A stretch of DNA of 64,000 bases from Ophioderma brevispina (lineage: Eukaryota; Echinodermata; Ophiuroidea; Amphilepidida; Ophiodermatidae), in NCBI GenBank assembly GCA_023653785.1, contig JAMKCH010041271.1, positions 62,001 through 126,000 of the forward strand, given 5' to 3'. Each line of letters starts with the position of its first letter. Position 1 is the first letter of the stretch. Positions 39,132-52,500 of the stretch are shown piece after piece. The translations under genes and the position numbers were made by a program. Under the pieces are notes generated by a model. It saw only the letters and a program-made list of their open reading frames with translations, made no database searches and had not been told where the DNA came from.

Positions 39132-39469
39132 AGGTGGGTTGTTGCCGATCGTCTTTGGGAACCCCCTCCCGATTTACCCGGAAGTAGTATCAGATTTTGA
39201 TATCAGATGAAGGTTCGTTTTTTCTCATTGTCTGTCCTGAAATTTGGCCCTGAAATCCATTCCCATTCCAAGATCTAAACAAAAAAAAGGACGTTTAGTG
39301 GTTAAACATTAGCAACAGTATTAAATAGGGGGGCTTTGCAATATTGCATTATTGCTTCAAAACCGCAAGCTTGTTCCCCACAGTACTTGATGGGGTGTTA
39401 AGGGAAAGTGACAGGCTTCTCAATTCAAGTATGAGAACACAATAACATTAAATCGGAACAAACCACGGT
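39132..39469. mobile_element. TTAA-flanked MITE, family 2, copy 2 (inverted)
   Basis: TTAA at 39128-39131 and 39470-39473. The reverse complement aligns end to end with 33900-34231: TTTGTTCCGATTTA near the start, AAACTTGCGGTTTT-type and TTGCAAAGCCC blocks in the middle, and GTTCCCAAAGACGAT near the end. Imperfect inverted termini (AGGTGGGTTGTTG against AACCGTGGTTTGTT) are visible. Confidence 0.88.
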
Positions 39470-39512
39470 TTAATTAAAAAAAAAAAAGATTCTCGTTAGC
39501 TTTGGTTTGTCC

Positions 39513-39670
39513 CACCTTTTGACCCCGCCCCCCCCCCGCTACAGATCCCAACTTCCCTTTCCCCGCTTTATCGCCCTTCCCTTCCTCTCTTCCTCTTTCC
39601 TCCCATCCCACCCCCGCCTCCCCGTTCTCCCTACTATTCCCCCCTTTCTCGCACACCTACCTCCCCAACC
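39513..39670. repeat. Polypyrimidine tract (C/T)
   Basis: About 160 bases of C and T with a few purines on the plus strand, including a run of ten C. Confidence 0.9.
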
Positions 39671-39874
39671 ACACTTCCTGTTAACTTATCCTCTCAGATT
39701 CTAGTTAGCTTTGTTTGGATGATACGGTAGGACATTCATGATCTACGATTCACGTTATTTGGATTTTGCATACTGGATCTCCCGGCTACATATTGCACAA
39801 ATATAGCGCTGGTTCAGAGCCCTCGGTCTTTGTGGGCCGCCAGCTATATAGCTGGCAGGACCACTTAGCAATCC

Positions 39875-39945
39875 GTTGTGCGTGTGTATGTATGTGTGTG
39901 TGTGTGTATGTGTGTGTTTGTGTGAATGTATGTGTGTGTGTGTGT
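39875..39945. repeat. (TG)n microsatellite with TATG interruptions
   Basis: TGTGTG with scattered TATG and TTTG units. Confidence 0.95.
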
Positions 39946-40019
39946 CACAAATTGTTAAGGTTTTTTTTTTTTAAATTGACCTCAATTGAAAAGTTTAACT
40001 TCAATTGGAACTAAACTTC

Positions 40020-40245
40020 TGTCATAGGTGCACAATGGGATCCCTCATATGTTGATGAGGTCAAATGTCATGTTGAAAGGTCAAAGGTCATGTGAGGTCA
40101 AGTTGAAAATGGGATAAAAATGTAAAATTGATCTAAATTGAAAACTTGAAGTTCAATTGGAACCAAACTTTTGTCATAGGTGCACCATGCGATCCCTCAT
40201 ATGTTGATGAGATCAAAGGTCACATGCCAGGGTCAAAGGTCATGG
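40020..40245. repeat. Tandem pair with DR1-type AGGTCAAAGGTCA sites
   Basis: TTTGTCATAGGTGCACCATG, GATCCCTCATATGTTGATGA and TCAAAGGTCA recur at an offset of about 145. The preceding A/T stretch (TTCAATTGGAACYAAACTT) is also doubled at 39995 and 40150. Confidence 0.8.
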
Positions 40246-40559
40246 GGCGGCCCACAGCTTATATTCTTTGAATATAGCGAGCGCGAAAGCCGAGAACCGC
40301 GAAATTCTAGTTGTTTTTGTTTTTTATTTATTTTATTTTTTGTGAAAGTCGCGGTATTTGGGCCCTAAACCTACGGAAATGTTTCTGGCTCTCACATACT
40401 CTCACATCAATATCGGCGCGAAACTTTACAGATTGGGTGGGGTAAAGGCAATTCCATGGAGGTGTAACGAGCCGAGGGTCTTAAATGGTAGCGTAAGCTT
40501 CGACGACGTTCCGCAACGGGCTCGGAATATTTTAATTTGACCAAATAAAGTCTTCCTCG

Positions 40560-42800
40560 TAACAAAACCCCAAGTCCACTCCTGAATCATTTGCAATGAC
40601 AAATTCTTTTGGAAGCTTCCATTTTTTTTAATGCAATAAATTCTTTAAATTCACGATTCACATTCAAATTTCACAAAGGACGCCTTCAGTGTTTAAATTC
40701 AGCAGCCTTCACTGAAAACTTGGCAGCTTATTTACCTTAGTTAATCTCTGGAATTTACTTTGGAGAATTCTTAGTTTGTAAATTTTGCAGACCTAAAGCC
40801 ACCCGGAAGGGTTCCAGGTAATCAACCCGGAGAATTGTCGAGACGACAAGCCCAAAACCTAACTAAGGAAGCAACTCTCCATAACAATGTCACCAAGCGG
40901 TTCCCCCAACCCCTCAGAATGACTTTCTAGCCCTGATTCTCATGTTTCTACTTCTCCATTTGATTATAATTTCTTTTTAACCTTTGGCTCCTATTTCCAA
41001 AGTGCTATTCAATTTTATACGAAATATTTTTTTAAAACTGCCTAATTCACAGTTCTTAAATTCTTCCAAATAGGATCCTTTTAAAATGACATAACCATAA
41101 CTCTAATTAGAAATCATAATGCTAGCATAATCTTCTTTCAGAGCAAACATGTAAACCTCTACAAAATGAAAGTGTGTGACCAGGAAAAAATCGAACTCCT
41201 CTCATTGACATCCGCCCTCGCGCTTCTAACTTTTTCACCCAGGTTGAATTATCTCAACCACTTTTCAAACTTGAACAAGAACTAAAATTTGCCGCACAAC
41301 TCCCCAATTAAAAGAGGGGAGGAATTCAGCATTCTGTCACGTCGACATACATCCCCCAACATGCAGCCCATTCCGCCGAGGTCGCCAAATTCAAAGGGTG
41401 TTGGCCCAACAAATTCTTTCCTTAAAGAGCTTCAAACCTCAGGCAAATTAAAATTGCTCATCTAACAATTTTACGAGAAACGTGTAGCGTTCTTCAACTC
41501 CCTGGTTCAGCGAGTCACGATGGTCAAAAGTGAGCCAAATTTTTCCTTTTAAATACGTGTTAAACTGACTTTCAACCCCAAAATACTGGCGTTTCACAAA
41601 GTCCACATTTCACTCTCCACTTCACACCTCCCAAATTATGCAAAATTTCATGTTTCCATCAAAACTGTCTCAAAAATCACTCCAGCCTGATCTAAACCCA
41701 ACCTGGAATCTTTCTTTCCTTTAAGATCGACTCGGTCTGCACATGTACCTGTCTTCATCTCCCCGTGGACCCTGGATTAAAACTAACACCTTTGTGAAGA
41801 CGAACGGTTCACCAGTCTGATAAGAAAATTAAACCATCTACTTCCTATCCACACCAATCCAGCATCCCAGGTATTATACATGCTTTGGAGACTAAAAGAA
41901 AATTTTCTCTTGTTCCCCACCTAAAAAGTGAGAAAAAACTAACTTCAAAAATGGCTGACATAGTGCACATGCAAACATTTTCAAATCCATAAAATTTCAT
42001 GTTCCTAAATAAAAATTATTCCCTCCCCCAAATTACCAAATCTGGGATTCTCAAACCGTCTTATCCTAATTAGAGTGCTGGAATGGTAACATAAAAAACA
42101 GTTAGATTTAACAAGACAAACGTTCCCTCACATTTTTTTGAACTCGGTATTTTTTCTTCTCTTCCACCAACAGTGGTCCATTGAGGCAAACATCAACTGA
42201 CTCATTCAAGCTCAACAGAGTGTAAAGTTGCACCAATTAGGGCAGCAGTCAACTTGCCAGTAGGGCAGGACCACATTTGTTACCCACCCCCCGCCCTAAT
42301 AAGTCCGCCCTCGTGACTTCCATATACCTTCAATTAATCTTTTACTTAAAGCACTATTCTTTTTAAAACCACATTTCATTCAAAGTCCATCTTCTCCATA
42401 GCCTGCAACATTTCATATCTGGCATCTGGAGAACACTACATGTTGCCATAATAAATGCAAATGCAAAGTTTTTTAAAAGTTGGTATTTCAAGTTCATTTT
42501 ATGGACACTCGGATCTGCAATTCCAGCTATCACCTCGAGCAGGAACGGCGCCAGATCCAACTCGGCTGGAGCTTGCAAACTTTTGTCCAGAGTCGCAGAA
42601 TTCCATCATGCCAATCCTTCTCTCAGCATTATAATTGTTCTTTGCTTCCAGCTCTCAAACAAAGTTGCCTAGTGAAAAATTGGCTTTTTCCACCGGACTG
42701 TCCGTCATTCTGCAGTCAAACATTACAGTTTCACCATCAAGACTTAACATCATGCCCATCAAACTTTCCTTTCATAATCTTGAATCGGGAAGGCAGTTTT
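40560..42800. other. G-depleted, C-rich block of unknown nature
   Basis: For about 2.2 kb the plus strand has far more C than G (several 60-base lines have 4-5 G and about 17 C). Diverged direct repeats around GTGTAA.GTTGCACCAA...CAACTTGCCAG link 42215-42265 with 43015-43065. It could be an old retroelement read on the minus strand, but no reverse transcriptase, gag or LTR pair is visible. Confidence 0.5.
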
Positions 42801-43379
42801 TCCGATTTCTTTTAGGTCTCCTTTGGTTATAAGTTCTGCTTATGGTTCGGTTCAACTTCTTGAGCTGAGTCCCTGGAATAGTTCGTCCAAAGGGTCTTTC
42901 TTTGAGTTTCTGTGGTCTCTATTTCATTAGTTTGGTTCCCATCATCCATATGTTGAAGCTCTCGTGTTGGGCGCTGAGGATTTTCAAGTTGTCGGGTTGT
43001 TCACAGTACTCAACAAGTGTAATGTTGCACCAAGTGAGGGCAAGCATTCCCAACTTGCCAGGTATGGCGGACCCCATTTGTTCCAGAGGTTTGGTTGGGT
43101 TATGACGTTGCCTCCGATAGTCCTGGAAAGTAGGCCCCATAGCTTACATTTTGTTTTTGCCAAACAAGGGACCCAAATCTATACATCGATGAAATTTTAG
43201 AGCCACATTAACCAAAATTTGCCATTTATTTCTCAAAATGTTGGCATTTTTAAAGCAAAATTTTGCTCCGATTGATGAAATTTGACTATTTCCCACATTT
43301 TTAAAATTTTTGGCTTCCGATTGAGAAATTTTGACTAATTTTTCCACAAATTTGTAGAACACCTTGGAAAGAAACCCCC

Positions 43380-43735
43380 CATTGCTATTTAATTGACATG
43401 AAAAATTGATATACAAAGGCTGAAAATGGACCGATGTCTGTTGCACGACCCCCCCCGTTTGGTCATTTGTGTTGAGAACTCCCTGAGAGCATTCTATCAA
43501 ATTAAATCTTTAAATGATACTTAAAATCGGGCCCTGAGAAAATTTGAAAAAAACCCCGACCCATTTCTATAAACCCAAATTGGCATGAAAAGGGATCATT
43601 GATATACCAAAGGTTGAAAATGGACCGATGTCTGTGGCACTCCCCGTATGGTCATTTGTGTGGACCCCCCCCCCCCCACGGGTTTCCAATTCTTAAATTA
43701 AATCTTTTATACGTAAATCGGGGGCCATCCCCTTT
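43380..43735. repeat. Tandem repeat, ~200-bp period, two copies
   Basis: TTGATATACAAAGGCTGAAA then ATGGACCGATGTCTGT, a C-run, GGTCATTTGTGT and AAATTAAATCTTT occur at 43400-43515 and again at 43598-43710. Copy 2 has a longer C-run. Confidence 0.8.
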
Positions 43736-43739
43736 TAAA

Positions 43740-45880
43740 TTGCATGCCACTGGCGGTTGTAACCAGACCTGCTTTTCTTCTAGCTATAAATTAGTATCGC
43801 TAAGTATAACCAACCTGCTTTCTCTCGAGCCATAACCTTTAGTATCCGCTACGTATATTTTTACTTTAGAGGCCTAAAATGTTTATATCATTGTCATTCG
43901 ACCTCCGCACAGCCTGCAGTAAAAATATATACCAAGGACGCGAGTGCCTAGATCAGGCACAGTGTCCAGATCCAGCCTTCTTGTTCTAAATAGTCAGGCG
44001 GCATGTCCCAAGTATTTCTTCCAAATATACGTTAATGATCATGATGCTAATTACTGATACAAAAAAAATAGCTTAACGTATTGTTCAACTGATATATGAC
44101 TGAGGTATCTTTATCCTCTTTTTTTTTGTTTTCAAAAATAAATCATTTTAGAAATAAAATCAAAGAGGTCCAATACTCCCACGCGATCACGATTTAACGC
44201 GAGAACAAAAAGGTCACGAATTTGCGTCCAAAAAAACACCACTTGTTGGATAATTATAAGTCTTTCAATTAATTAAAATACGGTATATAATCAATCTTGA
44301 ATGTTTAACAGTAGGCCTTCTTATTGTTCTTTTATTCACACGAAATAATAATTTTACAATAGAAAGAGGCACAAAGGTCAAACTCGAAGGACCATGGGTA
44401 ATCAAGCCACGAACATGAATGAGACCTCGTACCCTAGACTATGGTACCCACACTTAAAGTACTTACTCTTTGTCAAAGACACAGGAAATTCATAGCATTT
44501 ACTACTGTTTACCACATGTTTAGCTATGTTAACAACACTTTATTTATTTGCAATCTCATGAAATCAAAATCCTCTATCAGCAGGTTTAATACAAAAAACC
44601 CCTATGCAATCGAGGAAACGAGGGGTGAAGGGTATTACCTGAATAGGGGACACATTCAACATGGCGACTCCCTGGGTCAACATGGAGCCTCCAGTGGAAA
44701 AAACAACATGGCGAAGTTCGATCTTTATAGTATAGATCAATTGATACGACTTAAGCTTTGTAAGTATTCAGAAACACAGTATTAACATGCTAAGTCCCAC
44801 TGTTTATGGGCAATGTCATTATAGGTGGAAATAACATGACAAGAACGCTGAGTCCACTTCTTTGCCACAAAGGCTGTGAAAAAGCTGCTAAACCCATTAA
44901 ATGAGAATGCTTATAGAGACAAAGCATAATTATAACCAACGTTATGGGTTAAATTCATGGTATAATGACTAGAACCGATTGCACATAAAATTGAAGTGGT
45001 CTATACCTTTGGCCTAGTTGTCTAGCATGTGACGTTATTATTATCGCATTGTATTTCTGATGATTGACTAATAAACCATATACTGACTCAATACACTTTA
45101 ATGGCTGCTAGATGTAGCTTTAACCCGTGAAAAAGTCAATCAATCTTCACAAGGTGACGTTGATTTGGAGCACACCTAACCAATATAGTGGATTTGGAGA
45201 GAAACAACAGACTGACAGGTTCACCCACAACGACAAACTGGTCCTTGACGCTTGTTCATCGGCATTTTCAAGTTATTTTCTGGAGCTCGAGTCACCAATT
45301 CAGTGCCAAGGTTAATATTGCATCTTAGGTTTGTTACACCAAATGCAGTTATAAGTATCACAAAAAACTGTCGTTTTGCTGTACTCAGTCCGTCGAATTC
45401 TGCGTCCCTGACACAATATGAATGGCGTTAGAATTTTGCCTTTTGTTTGTTTTAGAATGCCGGAAACAGGTTCAGATGATAAAAATCACAAACATCAAAG
45501 CTTGAATTATTGACTTTAACTATATTGTCCATATTAGAGTGTAATAATTCTGACGCAAACGTCTTGACCCGATCCTTAAGCACTAAAATCGTGTTTCTGA
45601 AATATAGTCCAAGACTCCTAACGAAGTGAGACAGAAATAATCAGCAGGAAGTAGCTCGGTCCTATCAGCGTCACGCCATACTCCCCGCAATAAACACGGG
45701 ATTTACACCACTGGAACTAATTCATTCATATCATTCGTAACTACAATGAATGGCGAAAATACTAAATATAGCATACAGAAGCAAGATAGCGAAACGACAG
45801 TGAAGCCTTGCCAATCTTTATTTCAGATCAATTATCCATAAAGACACAAACTCATCAAGCAAGACAAATTCCATTTAGGC
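43740..45880. other. Intergenic, nothing recognised
   Basis: Short ORFs without domains; no repeat pair noticed. Would be 3' flank of the dipeptidase gene. Confidence 0.5.
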
Positions 45881-45887
45881 AAAACAA

Positions 45888-45893
45888 TTTATT
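45888..45893 (-). promoter_or_regulatory. Possible poly(A) signal downstream of dipeptidase exon H
   Basis: AATAAA on the minus strand about 510 bases beyond the VG-stop of exon H; another lies at about 45817-45823. Either could end the dipeptidase transcript, but the hexamer is common in AT-rich DNA and no transcript evidence is available. Confidence 0.25.
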
Positions 45894-46406
45894 GTCAAGT
45901 AGCAAAACCTGATCTACTCTACGCAGATCTGAGTGCGTTGCATGTGTATGACGGTTGGCGAAAAAGGACAAAGCCCGGGAGAATAAGTCAACGCCCCCTT
46001 GGTCAACGGAGCCGCAAGCAAACGGGATGTGATTGGACGATGATGGCGTGTATGTACAGTAGCATAACAATGACCGAGACCAATGGGCCCATACACCCAT
46101 TCTTTGCGGTGGGATCAAAATTCCGTTTTCCTCCGAATACAAATTATGATACAACACTTTAATTCTCCCCTTATTTTATAAATTTCTACATAAAAGGTCA
46201 AGTTCCCCTCTCTTCATGGTGAGAATATTAGATTACAATTCTCCCCTTGCTCACAAAAACTTTTCAAGTTTCCCCCTCAAAATCACCACCCGTATTAATT
46301 ACCTCTGGCGTAACAATGACCCCTTATAGGCCTATCACGTAATGCACTTTTAAAAATTAATATTAATTCCTAAACATCTATGAATATTCACGCTATACCT
46401 TCAACA

Positions 46407-46551
46407 TCAACCAACCTGTTCAACATCCCTAAAGACACGCAGAAGGTTCTCTCCTAGCAACTTCTTAATATCGCTTTCTCCCCAACCTCGTTCGATAAGA
46501 AGAGCAACCAACTCTGGATACGTGGAGACGTCTTCTAAACCCTCCGGAACT
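46407..46551 (-). CDS. DPEP-like: Dipeptidase exon H ([11 protein letters not shown]...[10 protein letters not shown])
   Basis: Minus-strand exon starting after acceptor TTTCTAG. It encodes [20 protein letters not shown], then [20 protein letters not shown] and RDVEQVG before a TGA at 46407-46409. This is the conserved C-terminal helical region of M19 dipeptidases (PxGLEDVS...LL..W.E.......NLLRVF..VE). CAG|GTTGGT at 46416/46415 is a plausible donor, so the real gene may splice to a tail exon carrying the GPI signal instead of ending at VG. Both ends are possible; coordinates here include the stop. Confidence 0.92.
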
Positions 46552-49500
46552 CTAGAAAAATGGCGAATACAAATGTTTTTTCGATTGGCAGTAAACTACA
46601 TCATGGGTAAAATATATCATACGGTATATAGGCCTCTGTACAATGTCTACACTTTCCCAACCATTTGTAACTATGAATTACTACTTTAAGATTTTTATAA
46701 AACTTAATCAAATGGCGGCCATTTCCTATAGAAAAAACGTTTTTACAATCAAAATTGAAGATCTTCTGCTTGATGCCGTCATAATCTGCACCAAACCACC
46801 CAATCTATGCCGCCAATGTCACGAATCTATTCAATATGATTTCTTTAACAGCAAACAGTAAACAGGATAAAGTAAACAATTAGTCGAATACAAGTTCTAC
46901 TTCTATGATGAGGAGTCGAATATCATAGGGGGGCCTTATTTAAGAGACACTATCAGTGATTTGCTAAATCAGCAAATTGAAAAAAATCCATCAAATCAGA
47001 TTTTGCCTGTATGTAACAAGTACAGGTATCCTACATACCCTGCAAATGATAAGACCAGAAGCAACGTAAAGGCAAGAATCGGAGATTTTAGTCTTTACTG
47101 TCCGTTCGGACACTTACTACAACACGTAATTGATGGAGAATCGTATTTTGGAACACTCCGGTGTTTTCTTCCTTTTCTGTCAATTCCTCAGCTGGAAAAG
47201 GTAACTTATGAGAATTCTACAGCCTTACCTTCACTTTGAAGCTATTCCTGCAAATTTCAAATATTTTTTTAAATCACTGATAGTGTCTTTAAGAGTCGTT
47301 TACCCCCCGCTACGAAAAGGTTTAACACCTTGGGTAGTTAGTATGGACCCTCTCCATCAATGTCAGGTAGGTAGTACTCTCCATTGTGGCATACCCGTTT
47401 TCAGTAGGGGCCATTTAAGTTTACACGGGGTCAATTTTTTAAATATCCCAATCATGTTGCAATGTATCCATATTGTCCATCTAATCATAAGGAGCCAAAA
47501 TGGATGTTGTACCACCTTCGACCGATTTGTGTGTTTGGGAGTATACGGTAAAAAGTGAACAAAATGGGTAACAAGTCAATCTCATGTGTAACAGGGGTCA
47601 ACATTTAAAGTTAATCTGATATAATTAAATACTTGCACATTAATTCCTGAGATAAGAGGACAGCCTAAAAAGGTATAGTTTTGATTATGTAAATGTTTAC
47701 TTACGGAGATAGGGTCAAAGTAGGTCAACACATTGCATTATTTGCCCTATGACCTATTTGGGGACGCATAAACATTGGTAACAATGCATTGCAAGATGGT
47801 ACAAACTATGCCAGTATTTTGAACACATTAATCTAGATGAAAACAACTTCTTTCAGTGTGTACCAAAATTGGAGCAACGTCTGATTCGACCCCTGTACAA
47901 ATAAAATTGACCTGTTTTACCATTTTAGCCATATTTACCCGATAACTCCCAATCCAATGGTCATAGATGGTACAAACTGTACATTTTTGGAATCCTTATA
48001 CTAGACGAACACTATGGCAACCTTTCAACATGATTGACATTTTTAAAATGTGACCCCTGTGTAAACCTAAATTGGCCCTTACTGAAATTTGAGAGTACTA
48101 CCTACCTAGCATTATGTAGAGGGTCCATACTAACTACCAAAGGTGTCAAACCTGTAGTGAGGGGGAAACGATGATGATTGACCTAGGTCCGACTACCTTT
48201 TCTATTAAAACAAAGGGCTCCTATAATAGATTCACGCTGATTTGGGGGGGCTGCGGGAAAAGGGTTTTTGGACATGTCCCTCCTGTCAATGTAGGAATAT
48301 GCCCCATACTTGCGCCAGCGTTTTACTCCGATTACAAAGATTTTGTACTGGTGAAAAGAACGTCCAATTTGCAAAGAAGTAGACAACCGTGTATAATGGA
48401 TATTGCCTATTATATCGAATCTGTTCGAAATAACACCTTTGAATTATATACTGCTTGGGATATCATGTTTTCATAAGAAGAAATTTACGCGTCGTTTGGA
48501 TTTGTCTCATTGGGTATAGGCCTATTATTGCTATAATGCGACAAACCCGCTGTAAAACTTACTGCGAAAAAAAATATTACAACTTCAAAACTGGTTTGAA
48601 AAACACTTTCTTATTATTTAGAAGTCAATTAGATTTTTTTTCACTGAAACATTTACAATATTTTTGCCATATATATTTTTGACATCTGCAATATGTCCGA
48701 ATGGATCTAAAGAAAACTGATAATAAAATAATAATAGACCTTACTTAAAAAATAACACGTGAATCTTGGCGAGCAAATTAATCCGTAAATTCTTCTTTTG
48801 CCTTGTTTTTTGTCATTACTTTTAAAAAATTGTTCTGTATGATCCACATCAAACAAGCTTCTCTAATGAGTGATTCTATAAGATACTATTAATGTAATCT
48901 CCCAACACGTATGAGTATATTTTATAAGAACCTACCTGCTACTTGCGAGATGTTGGCATACCATATATCATCTGTGATGTTTGCCGGTGGACAATTTATG
49001 TAGACGGTGTAAACATTTACCATTACGATTCCTCTGTTTTGCTTTCTTCAAAGTATAATAGTGTTTCAAAAAGAAATATTATGAGTAAGAAAGGCTGAAA
49101 GAGACAACGTGTATATGAAATATCGCAATACATTTCCAAAAACTATAATACCACTCGATGGCATTTTCCTTCCTCTTAGTAATGAGGGCCGATATGGTTT
49201 TGGGTTTGGGGATTATTTGGAAAAAAGTAGAGTATACCATTTCTACTACAACTTCCATACCATGCTAACTGCCTCTGTTTCTAAATTCAGTTTAAACTTA
49301 TGCTATACAGACAATAATATTTGTTCCAGTGTGGCAGGAGATATAGTCCTCCGGGCTCACAGTCCGGGAACAATGGTGAACAATAGGGCAATCGATTCAG
49401 TTGACTCTTCACGCAACATTAGTTTCACGCTTTATTCCGTTGTCGTCTATGGAGCCCGGACTACGATACCTGCCGGACAATGATTACTTTCACACCGGCT

Positions 49501-52500
49501 CTAACGTCATGTGGTTTGTAATATGGTTAAAGCTTCTCCATTTCAAACGTGTTACTTCAATTCAAACAAAACATGGCATTAATAATCAGTACGTTGAAGA
49601 GGAGTGACCGAGTTTGAGATTAAAGGTTATTTGTCATGTGGGGGCTCACACTGGATCAAAAGAAGGCTATCCCTTTAAAGTTGTGGTGGAATTAGGTGCA
49701 TTTCTAATCACGACGTGGGGAAGACGACACCGAGCTTGTTTCTAAAACAATCATTTGCAGCAAGAAAAATCTTCATAACATAAATGGGTGGTATACTCGA
49801 ATATATAGGACTACCAATACAGTGCGAGTCAAAATCAAAACTCACTTTAAAATAGATATTGTGTCTTGATGTAGGGCCTACCAATGGACATGATACCTTT
49901 TGATATAGATTTTTGGAATAGCTGATCTGGCTTCTTTTGGTCAGAATATTTAAATGGAGTGTGTTTATGAATGGCACAACATGAGACATCAGAGGGGAAT
50001 GGGACTTGTGCTAAATAATCGGAGCTGAAAAAATGATGTCAATGTCGCCTGGAAGCTAATAAAAAAATCAAAAAATTTGTGCAGATTCTCGTGCAAGGCC
50101 ACATGCATGACTTGTGATTCTACCGCTTAACTAGGTGATTCGCAATTGTTATAAGGAGATGTGAATCCCGTGCGGTCTGAATATCGATGATTTTCCTGCC
50201 TGAAAGTAGGAGACTTGGTAGAGAAACTCAGTTCACACACAGCTTATTATAGGTTGTCCTTATTGTTTCATTATTTAATGCATGAATTTCGCCATATTTA
50301 GTAATCGTCCCATCGTTGTTGATTCCAGTTATGATTAAGAAGATTTCAAATTACAGTCCACTAGATAATATATCCACTCTTCATGAATTACAAATTTAAA
50401 CTGACGTTTGAATTCCCTTGTAAGCATTAAAATCTCGCGATCCTCCAATCAGATTGCAAGCATACTTCGAATTCAAAACATTATCTTCTCACGATTGGAA
50501 GCTGACCTGATCTGACCAGAGATGGCGCTATACTGTACACAATCAGACGGCGCCAGCAGTGCTGCCTATATCTAAATCCCCAATCTAGCTATTTACAGTT
50601 AATATAGCCGTTGGATCAAATTTATACGGGAGATGTATACTAATTTCAAGGAATTAACATATCATGACATCACTGTTGTTTCGCACATGAGACACAGAGC
50701 CCGACCGTATACCGATCGTGATGGAGGCCATGTAGAGGACTAATACTCTAAAATTTATTTGTGTAAATGTCGTGTTTTATGTTTCAAAACTGTTTTGGTA
50801 TGGTTTCTTTTTCCTTATAGCAGCTCCGGTCATATGGCACATGTCACATTGCACCGTCTCTCTTAATTGCCTCGTATATATAAAGTCATGCATGAAACAT
50901 AATCCATTAAAATGTTAACGAAAGAAGCCAGAGGTGCTTCTCTTCGGTATCTTGCCAAGATGTCTAGAATCACTGCATAGTCTATAAACATCAACGGAGC
51001 AAAGCAACGTAGCTCAACAAAATGTGAGTACTACTTGACTTTCATATTATACTGATGAACTTATATAAGAATGATTATCCTTACCACTTTTAACAATACA
51101 TCATTTTGTACATTCCTGTAGTTGTTACAGAGAGCAAACGCAGACGAATGGCTGAATATCACTGGTGGTACATTTGGTATAGCAAGCACGTCATCCATTA
51201 GCTCTTTTGAAACATGAGATAAATCAACCATCATTCCAAGTCTATTCATCTCTTTAATGACTCGCTGAAATATTAAATACAGGTCTTTGTTAATCCATAC
51301 TTATTCAACTTAAATTTAGAAATAGACGAAATTTGAATTCAACTAGATCGTGTTGCCATTACGCATTTAAAAATCAACATATATATTGCATATTGGGAAT
51401 TTGGCGTACCTTGCCGAACTCTGATATTCCATTAAATTCAACAGTGATTTCTGGTCCAGGTTCATCGACTTTCCAAGAGTCAGCCCTGTAACATTGTAAA
51501 ATAATCTCAACAATTCATCAACTGATGTGATTCGAATAAAGTAATGCTTTACTCGAGTAATGCTTTATCTCAAGAAAATTTTATTATCTCGAGATGATTT
51601 TATTATCTCGAATTTCCAAAAAAAAATCTAACATGTCACTTCCGGGATCCGTACGCATGTGCTGGTAATGAAGAAGCAAATTTCTACAGGCAATATTGGT
51701 GTGCTATATGTCGATCTGCAAGCAGACTCCATAAAGACTACAAAGCTTTAAAGGTCCATGGCCCGATCGCGGATCTAGGGAGGGGGCGGGCAAAATCAGC
51801 CCATTTTGGACAAGTTTAGCCTTTCAGCCCCCCCCCCCCCCGGTAATTTTGTACGTGGTTTTCACATCCTGTAATCCCCCCTGTAGAATCCCCATATTTT
51901 GACCGTAAGTGGTCACCTTTTTGTATCAGAAGAAAGCTCCCATTTGTTCTCATTTACCCTTTGAAATCTTAGGGCAAAAAATATTTGTTTGGAGTTATGA
52001 ACGAATGTAACCCTCTTGTCGACCACTATTAATTTTACAGAGTACTCTATGGGGCTTACAAAATCACGTTTTTAGCTCTCACAGCAAAATGGATTGAAAT
52101 ATCGGCGCGAAACTTTACAAATGGGGTTTTGGGGCGAAGGCCAATGTATCAAGATGAAAACTGCATATCCTTAAATCGGGCCATCCCCCTGTAACATCTT
52201 TGCCCTTCAGGGCTAAAATGGACTCTTACCATGGCTAAATTTTATTGCATCACGAGTCACAGAAGGCATATCAACATAAATTATTCGCATATGAAATAAG
52301 TCACTAACCATGGTGTGTTGCAATCATGAGTAACTGTCATGTATCTGACTCCGAGTTCATAGTACATGCGCAGAATGCCCAGATGGCTGTCAATACTGTG
52401 ACCACCCTCAACGCCTATGAGGGAGCCAATCTTCCCATTATCAAAAGCTTTTTCAATACCTGAAAGTATAACGTGATGGATTTCGGATTAGATATTGTAC

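Noticed and set aside
33900..39469. A single 5.6-kb transposon with ~135-bp terminal inverted repeats flanked by TTAA
   Set aside because: Each end proved to be a complete 332-338-bp MITE with its own TTAA on both sides, and one has an empty-site counterpart, so they are two independent copies in opposite orientation.
45910..46110. CpG-rich promoter with CCAAT boxes at about 46030-46090
   Set aside because: ATTGG/CCAAT words occur, but there is no supporting gene start on either strand and the position lies in the 3' flank of the dipeptidase gene.
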